NCBI GenBank assembly: GCA_964651495.1
Contig: CAZYWP010000023.1
Span: 1-29,819 of the forward strand
Origin: CAZNVB01 sp964651495
Lineage (GTDB): Bacteria; Acidobacteriota; Aminicenantia; Aminicenantales; UBA8522
DNA: 29,819 nucleotides
Reading direction: 5' to 3'
Shown here: positions 7,699 through 15,328 of the stretch, in pieces
How the letters are laid out: each line of letters opens with the position of its first letter
Numbering within the stretch: the stretch's first letter is position 1
The notes under the pieces: generated by a model
Told to the model about the DNA's origin: nothing
The model's input: the letters and a program-made list of their open reading frames with translations, nothing else
Database searches by the model: none
Translations under genes and position numbers: made by a program

Positions 7699-8591
7699 AC
7701 GATAAGTCAGTGAATTCTCTTGGCCGGCGCGACTTCCTGAAAGCGGCTCTGGCTGCGGCGGGAGCCGCTGTGCTGGGTCGGTCTTGCTCGTCTCCCGCTG
7801 TGAAATCTGTGTCAGCCCATCTCATCGATGTCAACGTCAACCTCGGGCGCTGGCCTCTGAGGCGAGTTCGCTTCGATGATACCCCCGGCCTGGTGTCCAT
7901 GCTTCGCCGCCAGGGCGTCACCCAGGCCTGGGCCGGAAGCTTCGAGAGCCTCCTCCACAAGGACATGGCCGCGGTGAACGCCCGGCTCGCCGGCGAGTGC
8001 AGGCGTTTTGGGGGAGGCCTGCTCGTGCCCTTCGGCTCGGTGAACCCGAAGCTTCCCGACTGGGAAGACGAATTGCGCCGCTGCGCCGAGGAACACCGCA
8101 TGCCCGGCATCCGGCTGCATCCGAACTATCACGGCTACAAGCTCGACGACCCGGATTTTGCGCGCCTCTTTAGGATGGCGGCCGAGCGCGGCTTGCTCGT
8201 CGAGCTGGCGCTGATCATGGAAGACGTGCGTATGATGCACCCGCTTCTTCGCGTCGAGCCGACGGACCCCGGGCCGCTCGTCAACCTGGTTAAGCATACG
8301 CCCGGCCTGAGGCTTGTGCTTTTAAACGCGCTGCGGGACCAGCCGCTGGCTGATCTTGTCGCGGCCGGTGAAGTCTATGTGGATATCGCCATGCTGGACG
8401 GGTTTGCCGGAGTGGCCAATCTGCTGTCTAAAGTGCCGTCGAGCCGCGTGTTGTTCGGTTCCTACGCGCCGCTGTTCTATTTCGAAGCGGCACTCCTGAA
8501 ACTGCAGGAGTCGCCGTTCCGCGATGAAGATCTGCTGGCAATCCGGGCCGCAAACGCGGGGCGCCTGCTGCCGGAAAACCCCGGCAAGTAG
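7695..8591 (+). CDS. Exported amidohydrolase-fold protein lacking the metal ligands
   Basis: This 298-residue protein has a twin-arginine signal (GRRDFLKAALAAAGAAVLG, RR at 11-12) followed by a cysteine at 31 that might be lipidated. The mature part follows the Amidohydro_2 plan of its neighbour: a first strand with IDVNVNLGRWP, a GIRLHPNYHGY strand, and a late VLFGSYAP strand. The HxH of the neighbour is replaced by NVN (47-49), and the FGSD aspartate by FGSYA. The CGHSG histidine is also absent (VLLNALRD). It therefore probably binds no metal in the usual way and may be a pseudoenzyme or use another chemistry. It starts at a GTG overlapping the stop of the active-looking neighbour, so the pair is probably made in fixed proportion even though one is exported. 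Confidence 0.75.
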   Translation: MNDKSVNSLGRRDFLKAALAAAGAAVLGRSCSSPAVKSVSAHLIDVNVNLGRWPLRRVRFDDTPGLVSMLRRQGVTQAWAGSFESLLHKDMAAVNARLAGECRRFGGGLLVPFGSVNPKLPDWEDELRRCAEEHRMPGIRLHPNYHGYKLDDPDFARLFRMAAERGLLVELALIMEDVRMMHPLLRVEPTDPGPLVNLVKHTPGLRLVLLNALRDQPLADLVAAGEVYVDIAMLDGFAGVANLLSKVPSSRVLFGSYAPLFYFEAALLKLQESPFRDEDLLAIRAANAGRLLPENPGK

Positions 8592-8676
8592 ACTGTTTTC
8601 AGCGTGTCCTGCGATGGCTTCGTCCAGACCGCGTTCGCGCACTAAGATCATCTAAACGCATTAAATGAGTATACGT

Positions 8677-8728
8677 CACCCCCGCCCTAACCCTCCCCCC
8701 TCGAGGGGGAGGATGAAGGTGGGGGGGT
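8677..8728. repeat. GC-rich palindromic intergenic repeat
   Basis: A near-perfect palindrome centred on CTCGAG (CCTCCCCCCTCGAGGGGGAGG, 8692-8712, with one extra C) is flanked by outer complementary arms CACCCCC and GGTGGGGG. It lies between convergent genes and could act as a two-way terminator, although no T-run follows. Related elements lie at 17991-18088 and 22486-22508. This type of element is widespread between bacterial genes. Confidence 0.6.
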
Positions 8729-8770
8729 ACCATCAATTATTGCGTTTACAATAGGAAAACCCCAATTGCC

Positions 8771-9361
8771 TCATTTCATCGATTGGCGCATTTTGGCCTC
8801 GGCTTCCGGGCCCCAATAGCCGCAGTCGAGCTCCAGGAAAATCGAGGTGTACGGAACGGCGAGATTCGTCTTGACCATCACGACCTTGAAGGTTTTTCCG
8901 GCCTGGTCGAGGCGGGCAATAAGCTCTTCGTGGAGCACGGGCATGGCGGATCGCCCCTTGAGCATTTCCTCCAGCTGCCGGCGGGTGTTGTCCGCCCCCG
9001 GCGCGAGAGCTTCGGGGACAAAGGCCAGTTCCTTGTCGAGATAGATCTTTGGCCGGATATGTTTCGCTGCATCGACCGCCTTGAGAACCTTCTCCAGGAC
9101 GACAAAATGGTCCTCGTTGGAGACGATTGTCTCGATCCCGGGGCTGATTTGCGGCGGGAAGGCTGAATCGGCCACGACAATCCAGTTGCGGTGGCCCAAA
9201 GCAGGGAGGTAAGCGGCGAGTGCGTCCGCCCAGGCGGGGGCGCTCGTGATTCGACTTGCGGGTGTCACTTCCTCGCCCTCACCGGCATCATCTTCGCGTT
9301 CGCAGGCGGTGAACGCCGCGACCAAGATAACCAGACCGAAAATTGGAATCACCTTACGCAT
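8771..9361 (-). CDS. RbsD/FucU-like lipoprotein
   Basis: This 196-residue protein begins with a classic lipoprotein signal ending FTAC, with the lipidated cysteine at residue 20. The mature part resembles the RbsD/FucU fold (D-ribose pyranase and L-fucose mutarotase). LGHRNWIVVADSAFP matches the family's LGHtd.lVvcDagfP signature, with its histidine and aspartate. The C-terminal TNLAVPYTSIFLELDCGYW matches the conserved PYaNiil segment. Ordinary RbsD/FucU proteins are cytoplasmic, about 140 residues, and interconvert sugar anomers. This one is longer, with an insertion around residues 100-135, and is predicted to be membrane-anchored outside the cytoplasm. A sugar-mutarotase-like role in the periplasm is inference; activity is not proven. 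Confidence 0.7.
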   Translation of the reverse strand: MRKVIPIFGLVILVAAFTACEREDDAGEGEEVTPASRITSAPAWADALAAYLPALGHRNWIVVADSAFPPQISPGIETIVSNEDHFVVLEKVLKAVDAAKHIRPKIYLDKELAFVPEALAPGADNTRRQLEEMLKGRSAMPVLHEELIARLDQAGKTFKVVMVKTNLAVPYTSIFLELDCGYWGPEAEAKMRQSMK

Positions 9362-9382
9362 GGATTTTTCTCCCTGGCCCTT

Positions 9383-9411
9383 ATTCTAAGCGGCGGACCG
9401 CCCCAGCGCAA
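9383..9411 (-). promoter_or_regulatory. Candidate sigma-70 promoter of the RbsD-like gene
   Basis: On the minus strand TTGCGC (9411-9406) and TAGAAT (9388-9383) are separated by 17 bases. Transcription would start near 9376, about 15 bases before the ATG at 9361. An AGGGAG ribosome site lies between. Confidence 0.4.
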
Positions 9412-9445
9412 GGGCGATTGGTCCCAAGATAGCTGATTGCAGAGT

Positions 9446-9603
9446 GTCATCGCGAGCGCAGCGTGGCGATCCCATAGAAGTCGATGAGATCACCACGGCT
9501 TCTTTCAGAGCCTCGTGATGACCCCAGGGTTAGATCGCCACGCTGCGCTCACGACGACCTTTCAGGTCAGATTGCTTCGCTCCCTATGGTCGCTCGCAAT
9601 GAC
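9446..9603. repeat. Interspersed inverted-repeat element
   Basis: The left arm 9446-9471 ends in GAGCGCAGCGTGGCGATC. The right arm 9533-9558 is its reverse complement with 24 of 26 bases matching. A second, smaller imperfect palindrome follows at 9569-9603 (ATTGCTTCGCT ... CGCTCGCAATGAC). This resembles the well-known 'TCATTGCGAGCGAAGCG...' dispersed repeats of many bacterial genomes. The 345-base gap between the flanking genes (9362-9706) holds little else. Confidence 0.6.
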
Positions 9604-9706
9604 TCTTAAGATGAGATGACTTCGATACCAAAGGTTCCTCGTAATGACAATGGAACTCAAATCATTGCGCTCATTATGGCAGCAAATTTGATATATTAGA
9701 AAGGCG

Positions 9707-10798
9707 ATGTTCCTGGGATTTGCTCCTGCGGATATAACGTTTGCGATCAGCCTGCGGACAGCCTTCGGCGCGGCTGGACTGCTGAGTGCCGTTTGTTCAC
9801 TCTCGGGAGTTCGGCCTGCCGATTCCCATTCTGCCGCGGTGGACCGAGCTGCGGCCATCGTCCTCCGCGAGGATATTTTTGAGCGCGCTCCGTTCGCCAA
9901 TTGCCACGCTTCAACCATCGCAGAAACGCCGGCCGGCTTGGTGGCGGCATGGTTCGGCGGAACAAAAGAGGGGAGTCCCGACGTCAAAATTTGGTTGTCC
10001 AGGAACGACGGTGGCTCCTGGTTGGCCCCCGAAGAAGCGGCCGCAGGCACGGGCCCCGGCGGCGAAAGCCTCCCATGCTGGAATCCGGTGCTTTTTCAGC
10101 CGAGGAAAGGACCTCTTCTGCTTTTCTATAAAGTCGGCCGCAGTCCTTCAAGCTGGTGGGGAATGATGCGCACGTCCGGAGATTCCGGCCGGACATGGGG
10201 GGAACCCCGGCGCCTTCCCGACGGCATGCTCGGCCCGGTCAAGAATCACCCCATCGAATTCCCGGACGGCACCATCCTCTGCGGAAGCTCCACGGAGCAG
10301 GATGGCTGGCGGGTGCATTTCGAATGGACGCGGGACGCCGGACGCACCTGGGCCAAGACGGGCGATCTCAACGACGGCCGGTCATTCGGCCTGATCCAGC
10401 CGGCGCTCCTTCAGACCGGGGAGATGGGAGCTATCGCCCTGATGAGAAGCAACGCCGGCCGGATATACGAGGCCCGGACAGCGGACGGCGGCCGGACCTG
10501 GTCCCGGCCGGTGCCCCTTGAACTCCCAAATCCAAACTCCGGGATCGATGCTGTAACCCTCCGCGATGGCCGGCACCTGCTTGTCTTTAATCCCTCGACA
10601 TCGTCCCGCTCGCCCCTCTCTGTCGCCCTGTCTAAGGACGGCCGCGTCTGGAAGACGGTTCTCGACTTGGAAAACGAAAAGGGACAGGAATTCTCCTATC
10701 CGGCGGTCATCCAGTCTGCCGACGGGCTGGTTCACATCACCTACACCTGGAAGCGCCTGCGGATCAGGCATGTCGTGCTCAACCCCGGGCGGTTGTAG
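9707..10798 (+). CDS. Exported sialidase-like BNR/Asp-box protein
   Basis: This 363-residue protein has an N-terminal hydrophobic signal region (about 1-38). The rest is a six-bladed sialidase-type propeller (BNR_2, PF13088). Five Asp-boxes are visible: SRNDGGSW, SGDSGRTW, TRDAGRTW, TADGGRTW and a degenerate SKDGRVW. The blade motif NPVLFQPRKGPLLLFYK and the later IQPALLQTGEMGAIALMR are typical of the exo-alpha-sialidase-like proteins of soil and gut bacteria. A true GH33 sialidase needs an arginine triad, and I cannot assign all three arginines here, so it may act on another sugar or none. It probably functions in the periplasm or outside the cell. The ATG at 9707 has no strong ribosome site. 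Confidence 0.78.
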   Translation: MFLGFAPADITFAISLRTAFGAAGLLSAVCSLSGVRPADSHSAAVDRAAAIVLREDIFERAPFANCHASTIAETPAGLVAAWFGGTKEGSPDVKIWLSRNDGGSWLAPEEAAAGTGPGGESLPCWNPVLFQPRKGPLLLFYKVGRSPSSWWGMMRTSGDSGRTWGEPRRLPDGMLGPVKNHPIEFPDGTILCGSSTEQDGWRVHFEWTRDAGRTWAKTGDLNDGRSFGLIQPALLQTGEMGAIALMRSNAGRIYEARTADGGRTWSRPVPLELPNPNSGIDAVTLRDGRHLLVFNPSTSSRSPLSVALSKDGRVWKTVLDLENEKGQEFSYPAVIQSADGLVHITYTWKRLRIRHVVLNPGRL

Positions 10799-10829
10799 AG
10801 GGGAGCTCCTTTTCCTTGGGGAGCGAATT

Positions 10830-11255
10830 CTAATCTGTCAGATCGACGATGTGAACCTTTAGGAATTTCTCGATCGCTTTAACGGCTTCATCTTTAAATG
10901 CCGGCGGGCTCTGAGCTATCCAAACGGTAAAATTATAAAACTCCTGTGTGTCGACCCTGATCCATTTTCTGTTTTTGTAGAGGAAGACAAGGAGAGAAGT
11001 CATGGCGATTCTCTTATTCCCATTCTGGAAAGGGTGATTCTTGATCATGAGATAAAAGAATATACTCGCTTTGGAAATGAGCGTTGGATAGAGAGATCTC
11101 TTGGCGAAGCTTTGAAACGGAGTTGCCAGACTGCTCTCCAGGAGATTAGGAAAGCGGGAGGCAAAATCAGGGATCGGCTCATCGAAGGAGAGCAATTCTT
11201 GAGCCAGCCGGAAGGCGATGTATTCGACTTCTCTGACGGTGATGATCGCCATCAT
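10830..11255 (-). CDS. Doc-type Fic-fold toxin
   Basis: This 141-residue protein carries the Fic/Doc signature HPFQNGNKR at residues 74-82, followed by the hydrophobic helix IAMTSLLVFL. Size and the lysine variant of the motif fit the death-on-curing (Doc) group. That group modifies cellular proteins such as EF-Tu by phosphorylation; classical Fic proteins (motif ending GNGR) adenylylate. The first ATG overlaps the stop of the upstream antitoxin gene in ATGA, so translation is coupled. It is convergent with the sialidase-like gene. The toxin identity follows from motif plus partner; the target is inference. Confidence 0.85.
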   Translation of the reverse strand: MMAIITVREVEYIAFRLAQELLSFDEPIPDFASRFPNLLESSLATPFQSFAKRSLYPTLISKASIFFYLMIKNHPFQNGNKRIAMTSLLVFLYKNRKWIRVDTQEFYNFTVWIAQSPPAFKDEAVKAIEKFLKVHIVDLTD

Positions 11256-11509
11256 TCTCTGCCTAATAGTCTAAGGACTTCCCCGTATTCTTGGACAGTC
11301 TTCCGTACGGCTTTATCGATCTCCTGCTTGCCCTCCTCACTTAGAGTTCTCCCCATTATTGACCCTAAGAGCTTCTTTGGGATGGCGTAGTTCCGCCCTA
11401 TTCTCGTGGCCCTTATTTCGCCTTTTCTGACTTTTTTATAGACGGCAATCCTTGAAATGCCTAAGATCTTAGCAAGCTCAGGGATCGTCATATATTCTTG
11501 TTTTTCCAT
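11252..11509 (-). CDS. Helix-turn-helix antitoxin, excisionase-like
   Basis: This 85-residue protein begins with a MerR/excisionase-type winged helix: MTIPELAKILGISRIAVYK followed by KVRKGEIRATRIGRNYAIP. The C-terminal half (LSEEGKQEIDKAVRKTVQE) is a charged helix likely to bind and neutralise the Doc toxin encoded next in the operon. A GGGGAG ribosome site lies six bases before the ATG. The upstream region holds four TTAACA repeats that this protein probably binds to repress its own operon. The pair is an ordinary type II toxin-antitoxin arrangement. Confidence 0.8.
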   Translation of the reverse strand: MEKQEYMTIPELAKILGISRIAVYKKVRKGEIRATRIGRNYAIPKKLLGSIMGRTLSEEGKQEIDKAVRKTVQEYGEVLRLLGRE

Positions 11510-11521
11510 GTTTTTCTCCCC

Positions 11522-11576
11522 TTAACAAAGTTTATGATGATTAACATATGTTAACATAGTAAGAATAAGTTAACAT
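11522..11576 (-). promoter_or_regulatory. Reiterated TTAACAT operator of the toxin-antitoxin operon
   Basis: TTAACAA or TTAACAT starts at 11522, 11541, 11551 and 11570, giving spacings of 19, 10 and 19 bases, close to helical turns. The middle pair forms the perfect 14-bp palindrome TTAACATATGTTAA (11541-11554). The cluster lies directly before the antitoxin gene, where autorepression would act. The rest of the gap up to 11837 has no supported gene. Confidence 0.55.
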
Positions 11577-11837
11577 AAAAAATGTAAAAGTCAAGATGGC
11601 CGCTTGGCGATCATGCCCTGGTTCCTCATATAGTCGAGAGAATAATCGTATTTTTCTGTATTGATACAAAGGCAAATAACGCAGGATTTTGTAACAAAAT
11701 AAAGGATGGCGCTCGCAAGCACGCCGCGCATGAGCGGTAATTTATACCCTTCGAGAACGACTGAGGGGCAAATTGCTACAAGAAGCCTCGCTCTCCCAGC
11801 ACAGCTAAAATAAAAAAGAGATACTTATATTTTATGA

Positions 11838-12614
11838 TCAGGTTCTTTTCAGCCTCAATCCTCCGCCGCCCCAAACCTTCGGGTCGAACTGCTCAGCCAC
11901 CAGCTCATCGTTCTCCAGCCGAAAAACGAGAGGCGACGTTTGAGCGCGTCGGATCCGCGACCGGCTGGTGGTGCTGACCGTGATCGTCCCGTCCGGGTTC
12001 TGCGACCAGGTCCCTTGCTGTGCGATGGGCGTCTGGCCCTGGGGAAACATCTGGGTTAGGAGGGCAGTGCCGTCCGCGTTCAAGGTCAGCGTCACCTTCT
12101 TCCAGACGCTGGCACCTGAAGAGATATCTCCACTGAACGTGCCGACGAAGCCAGCCTGCTGTCCCCCTTCTTGGGCCAATCGATCTTGATAAGCCGACGG
12201 AAAGACGTTGGTGAAATAGATGCGCTGCACCTCCGCTAAACGCACCCTATCCCCGTTGTCGAACTCGAAGCCCATGTTATGACTGAAATCGAGGATCTTG
12301 CCGGAGATCATCCGTTCAGTCCTTGAGATGAGGTAGTGCTGGTCTTTATCCATCTTCGCCCTCTCTTCAGGAAAATTCCAGTCCGTGTTGATGAAATTGA
12401 TCATCCAGATGCCGTTAAGAGCGAACTCCCTCCCGTCCCTGAGCGTGAAGACGAGGCGGGTCCGGGAGAGATCTGCGAGCTCCCCGATGACCATTTCGCC
12501 TCCCTGCAAGAAAAAGGCCGCCTTCCCGGGCTCCAGATCCTCGGCCGGAAGGGATTTCGCCGGAACGCACAGGGCGAAACCCAGAATCGCGATCCACAAC
12601 CAAGTTTTTTTCAT
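11838..12614 (-). CDS. Secreted two-part protein with NlpE-like C-terminal domain
   Basis: The protein has 258 residues from the ATG at 12614, where GAGGAGG is six bases upstream and a signal peptide follows (MKKTWLWIAILGFALCVP). A longer frame to 12662 would run across the likely promoter. The N-terminal half contains two similar small beta units, GGEMVIGELADLSRTRLVF with an INFIN tail and ERMISGKILDFSHNMGFEF with RIYFTN. They look like paired SH3/Lsm-like folds. The C-terminal half (VTLTLNADGTALLTQ, then QQGTWSQNPDGTITVS) resembles the small barrel of NlpE, a surface-sensing copper-response lipoprotein, but there is no lipidation cysteine. It lies downstream of bamA in the same direction, separated by 371 bp. 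Function unknown. Confidence 0.6.
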   Translation of the reverse strand: MKKTWLWIAILGFALCVPAKSLPAEDLEPGKAAFFLQGGEMVIGELADLSRTRLVFTLRDGREFALNGIWMINFINTDWNFPEERAKMDKDQHYLISRTERMISGKILDFSHNMGFEFDNGDRVRLAEVQRIYFTNVFPSAYQDRLAQEGGQQAGFVGTFSGDISSGASVWKKVTLTLNADGTALLTQMFPQGQTPIAQQGTWSQNPDGTITVSTTSRSRIRRAQTSPLVFRLENDELVAEQFDPKVWGGGGLRLKRT

Positions 12615-12630
12615 GCTTACCTCCTCGCCT

Positions 12631-12659
12631 ATTCTAAGGAAATCCGGACGGATTGACAA
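12631..12659 (-). promoter_or_regulatory. Candidate sigma-70 promoter of the NlpE-like gene
   Basis: On the minus strand TTGTCA (12659-12654) and TAGAAT (12636-12631) are separated by exactly 17 bases. The predicted start near 12624 leaves only a very short leader, overlapping the ribosome site, so the element is plausible rather than certain. Confidence 0.4.
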
Positions 12660-12985
12660 CACTAGGGCTCAAATCACTAACCAGGCTAGATATTCAGGGG
12701 GAACTAGTTTTGCTTCATCCCATCGAGAGAAATGATAAAACGTGATACTCAGGGATGTCATTTGAGCTCAAGATAGCTGGGGAGGAGCCAGGAAGCCGAG
12801 GGGAAACCCGACAGCCCCAGGGATACCCCAGACATCTCCTCCCGGGGAAAGCAAAATTGAGTTTTTATTTGCCCGGCGGCGGTGGGGGAGGAGGACCGGG
12901 CGGAGGGGGAGCTCCGAACATCGCGGGATTGGGCGGCCCCTGGTCGGCCGCCCGCTGGCCTGAGGATGAACCCGTCTCCAGTCCG

Positions 12986-15328
12986 TTAAAAAGTCGTCCC
13001 GATGGCAAAGCGAAAAGCAAAATGAGAATCGTTGCCGCTGATTTTTCGATTGTTGTAGGCGAAGATGAGCCGGAAAGGCACGCGCAGGGCGGGGACGAAA
13101 ATCCTCATCTCTAACCCAGCTGAAGTATACAGGTCGGTCAGGCGGATTCTTTCCCGTCGGGCAAAGGCATTGCCGGCGTCGCAGAAGAAGATCGTATAGA
13201 CGGGCCCTCCGAGCGGAATGATATATTCCGCATTGAAAACAAGCGATTTTTCGCCGCCCTTATTGACCCCTTCGCTGGTTAGCGGTCCAACGGAGTAGAT
13301 CTCGTAGCCGCGGAGGGACCTCTCGCCGCCGAGATAAAATCTCTCCCAGAACGGCACTGAGCTGCCCCCAAACGACTTCAAGAACTGGTATTCCAGGTGC
13401 AGTCCGAGCGAGCTGCGGCCGACGATGGGACGATAGAAAGTCCACTCCACTGTCGGCTTGACCAGATTGATCTCTCCTCCCAGCGGACCGCCGGCGAATT
13501 TGCAGCCGATCGAATAAAGAGTCCCCTTCGACGGCGTCAGCGGGCTGTCGACCGTGTTGCGGTAGATGAAGGCAGAGACGCTGCTGACGTTGTAATTCCC
13601 GTATCCGTATGTTCCCCCATAATAGTAGGGATTATAGGACGCGTCCGTTTCATCATCATCGCTGTCCGGCGGCCCGATGTCCAGGTACTCGAATCCGTAG
13701 GTGACGCTGGTCCTCCAGAATCCCCTGACTCTCATCCCCAGACTAAGGTTGATCCCCCTGGCTTTCTGGCTGTACATATAGGGATAATAGATATCCCGGT
13801 TATAGACGGTGAACCCGGCGCTGAGAGGTAAATCGAAGACGTAGGGTTCCGTGAAACCCAGTGAATAGTTCCGGATTCTCTTGCCGTATTGAGCCATCAC
13901 CTCCAGGCTCTCGCCCGCTCCCAACATGTTGACGGTCGAGTAGCTCAACATGATAAACGTTCCCTCATAGCCGCTGTAGCCTGCCGAAAACTGGACGTTG
14001 TTTTTTTGCAGCTCTTTGAGGTTGACATTGGCATTGATCTTGGATGGGTCCTCGGCCTCCGGCTTGATCTCCGGCTCTTTTTCTATATCGACAATTCCGA
14101 GTTGCCTGAGTCTCAGCAGGCTGTCTTTGAATAATGCGAGGCTGAACCGGTCTCCTTCTCTGAGCAGGAATTCCCGCCGGATGACCTTGTCTTTGGTAAA
14201 AGTGTTGCCTCTGAATTCGAGCCGATGAAGATAAGCCGGCTCTCCCTCTACAATAGTCAACGATATATTGACCCGTTTTCCCCTGGGATCGAGGCTTTCT
14301 ACCGGAATGACCTGGGCATACAGATGGCCGAAGTTGTGGTAAACCTCGCCGATTTTTTCCACGGCCTTATCTCTCGTTTTGGCGCTGTAATAGGCTCCTT
14401 GCTTAAATTTTGTGAGAGAGCGCAAGTTCGCTGCCGAGATCAGCTTGTTTCCTTCGATCTGCACTTCTCCGAGCACATAACGCTCGCCCGCCGAAATAGG
14501 GACGGCGATCGTTTTCATTGTCTGGCGCTTCAGGAAGATCGATCTTTTGCTCCTATCGCTGATCTTGGGCTCGCCGACGGAAGCTTCCATGTAGCCGTTA
14601 TTCTGGAGGGTTTTCTTGAGGGCGGCCAGGTTGTCATTCAGCTTGTCCGCTTTGAAGGTGTCCTTTCCGGCAATCCAGGTGAGGAGGTCGTGCTTCTTGT
14701 TATCTTTCATCGCCCCCATGAGCAGATCCTTGTGCAGTCCGGGGCTGCCTTCGAAGGTGATCTCTCCCACGCGCATCCGCGATCCTTCTCTGATGCGGAA
14801 GACGATTCCGACCTCGTTTTTGCCCGTTCTGGCGAAATCGGCGCTGACAGATCCCCCGGAAAGGCCCTTTTCCGTCAGCATGGTCTCGATCGTCTCCTTG
14901 ACCTTCTGCACTTTGGAGGGACTGTAATAGGAGTAGGGGAGAAGGTAGGCGTCCTTCTCCTTGAGCTTATTGACGATATCGTTTTCCTTCAGTCGCTTGC
15001 CGGTCCGGTAGTCGATGTTCTTGATTACAGGATTCTCTTCGACGGTAATCAGGACGATTTTGCCTTTTTCGCCTTCATCGGCTTCGAACTTGATGTTGGA
15101 AAAGAAACCCGTGGACCAGAGGACCCGGAAATCCTGTCTCAGCGCCTCTTCGTTATAGTAGTCGCCTTCTTTGACCGTCAGGTAATAGAGGATGGTCTCT
15201 CGCGTTACTCTCTCATTGCCCGAGATTTCAATCTTCTCCACAATCTCCTGCCCGAAGAGCGGAGACCACAGGAGGCAAAAAGAGAAAGCCAGGGCCAGAC
15301 TTCTCCATGCCCCATTGTTATTTTTCAC
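12986..15328 (-). CDS. bamA: Outer-membrane assembly protein BamA (Omp85 family)
   Basis: The protein has 780 residues. After a signal peptide (cleavage near SPLFGQE) come five POTRA domains, roughly residues 27-100, 101-185, 186-290, 291-365 and 366-445. Each begins with a strand such as VEKIEISGNERVT or LGEVQIEGNKLIS. A 16-strand barrel follows (about 446-780). It holds the L6 motif SLRGYE at 671-676, the equivalent of the invariant VRGF/Y, and ends in a terminal phenylalanine, the usual barrel-recognition signal. Five POTRAs fit BamA rather than TamA (three). The GTG start overlaps the stop of the upstream beta-barrel gene in GTGA, so it is translationally coupled to the lipoprotein/barrel operon. 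No skp/ompH or lpx gene, the usual bamA neighbours, is present, so this might be a second, specialised Omp85 copy. Confidence 0.9.
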   Translation of the reverse strand: MKNNNGAWRSLALAFSFCLLWSPLFGQEIVEKIEISGNERVTRETILYYLTVKEGDYYNEEALRQDFRVLWSTGFFSNIKFEADEGEKGKIVLITVEENPVIKNIDYRTGKRLKENDIVNKLKEKDAYLLPYSYYSPSKVQKVKETIETMLTEKGLSGGSVSADFARTGKNEVGIVFRIREGSRMRVGEITFEGSPGLHKDLLMGAMKDNKKHDLLTWIAGKDTFKADKLNDNLAALKKTLQNNGYMEASVGEPKISDRSKRSIFLKRQTMKTIAVPISAGERYVLGEVQIEGNKLISAANLRSLTKFKQGAYYSAKTRDKAVEKIGEVYHNFGHLYAQVIPVESLDPRGKRVNISLTIVEGEPAYLHRLEFRGNTFTKDKVIRREFLLREGDRFSLALFKDSLLRLRQLGIVDIEKEPEIKPEAEDPSKINANVNLKELQKNNVQFSAGYSGYEGTFIMLSYSTVNMLGAGESLEVMAQYGKRIRNYSLGFTEPYVFDLPLSAGFTVYNRDIYYPYMYSQKARGINLSLGMRVRGFWRTSVTYGFEYLDIGPPDSDDDETDASYNPYYYGGTYGYGNYNVSSVSAFIYRNTVDSPLTPSKGTLYSIGCKFAGGPLGGEINLVKPTVEWTFYRPIVGRSSLGLHLEYQFLKSFGGSSVPFWERFYLGGERSLRGYEIYSVGPLTSEGVNKGGEKSLVFNAEYIIPLGGPVYTIFFCDAGNAFARRERIRLTDLYTSAGLEMRIFVPALRVPFRLIFAYNNRKISGNDSHFAFRFAIGTTF

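Noticed and set aside
8677..8728. Palindrome as a proper rho-independent terminator
   Set aside because: It lies between convergent genes, but no T-run follows on either strand and similar palindromes occur where no terminator is needed. Kept as a repeat.
11595..11817. Minus-strand open frame ending YDYSLDYMRNQGMIAKRPS
   Set aside because: The end looks protein-like, but there is no good start, ribosome site or family. It may be a gene remnant; support is too thin for a feature.
12755..13114. Plus-strand frame with a Gly-rich run (LPGGGGGGGPGGG)
   Set aside because: It is antisense to the bamA 3' end and to the proline-rich minus frame; composition explains it.
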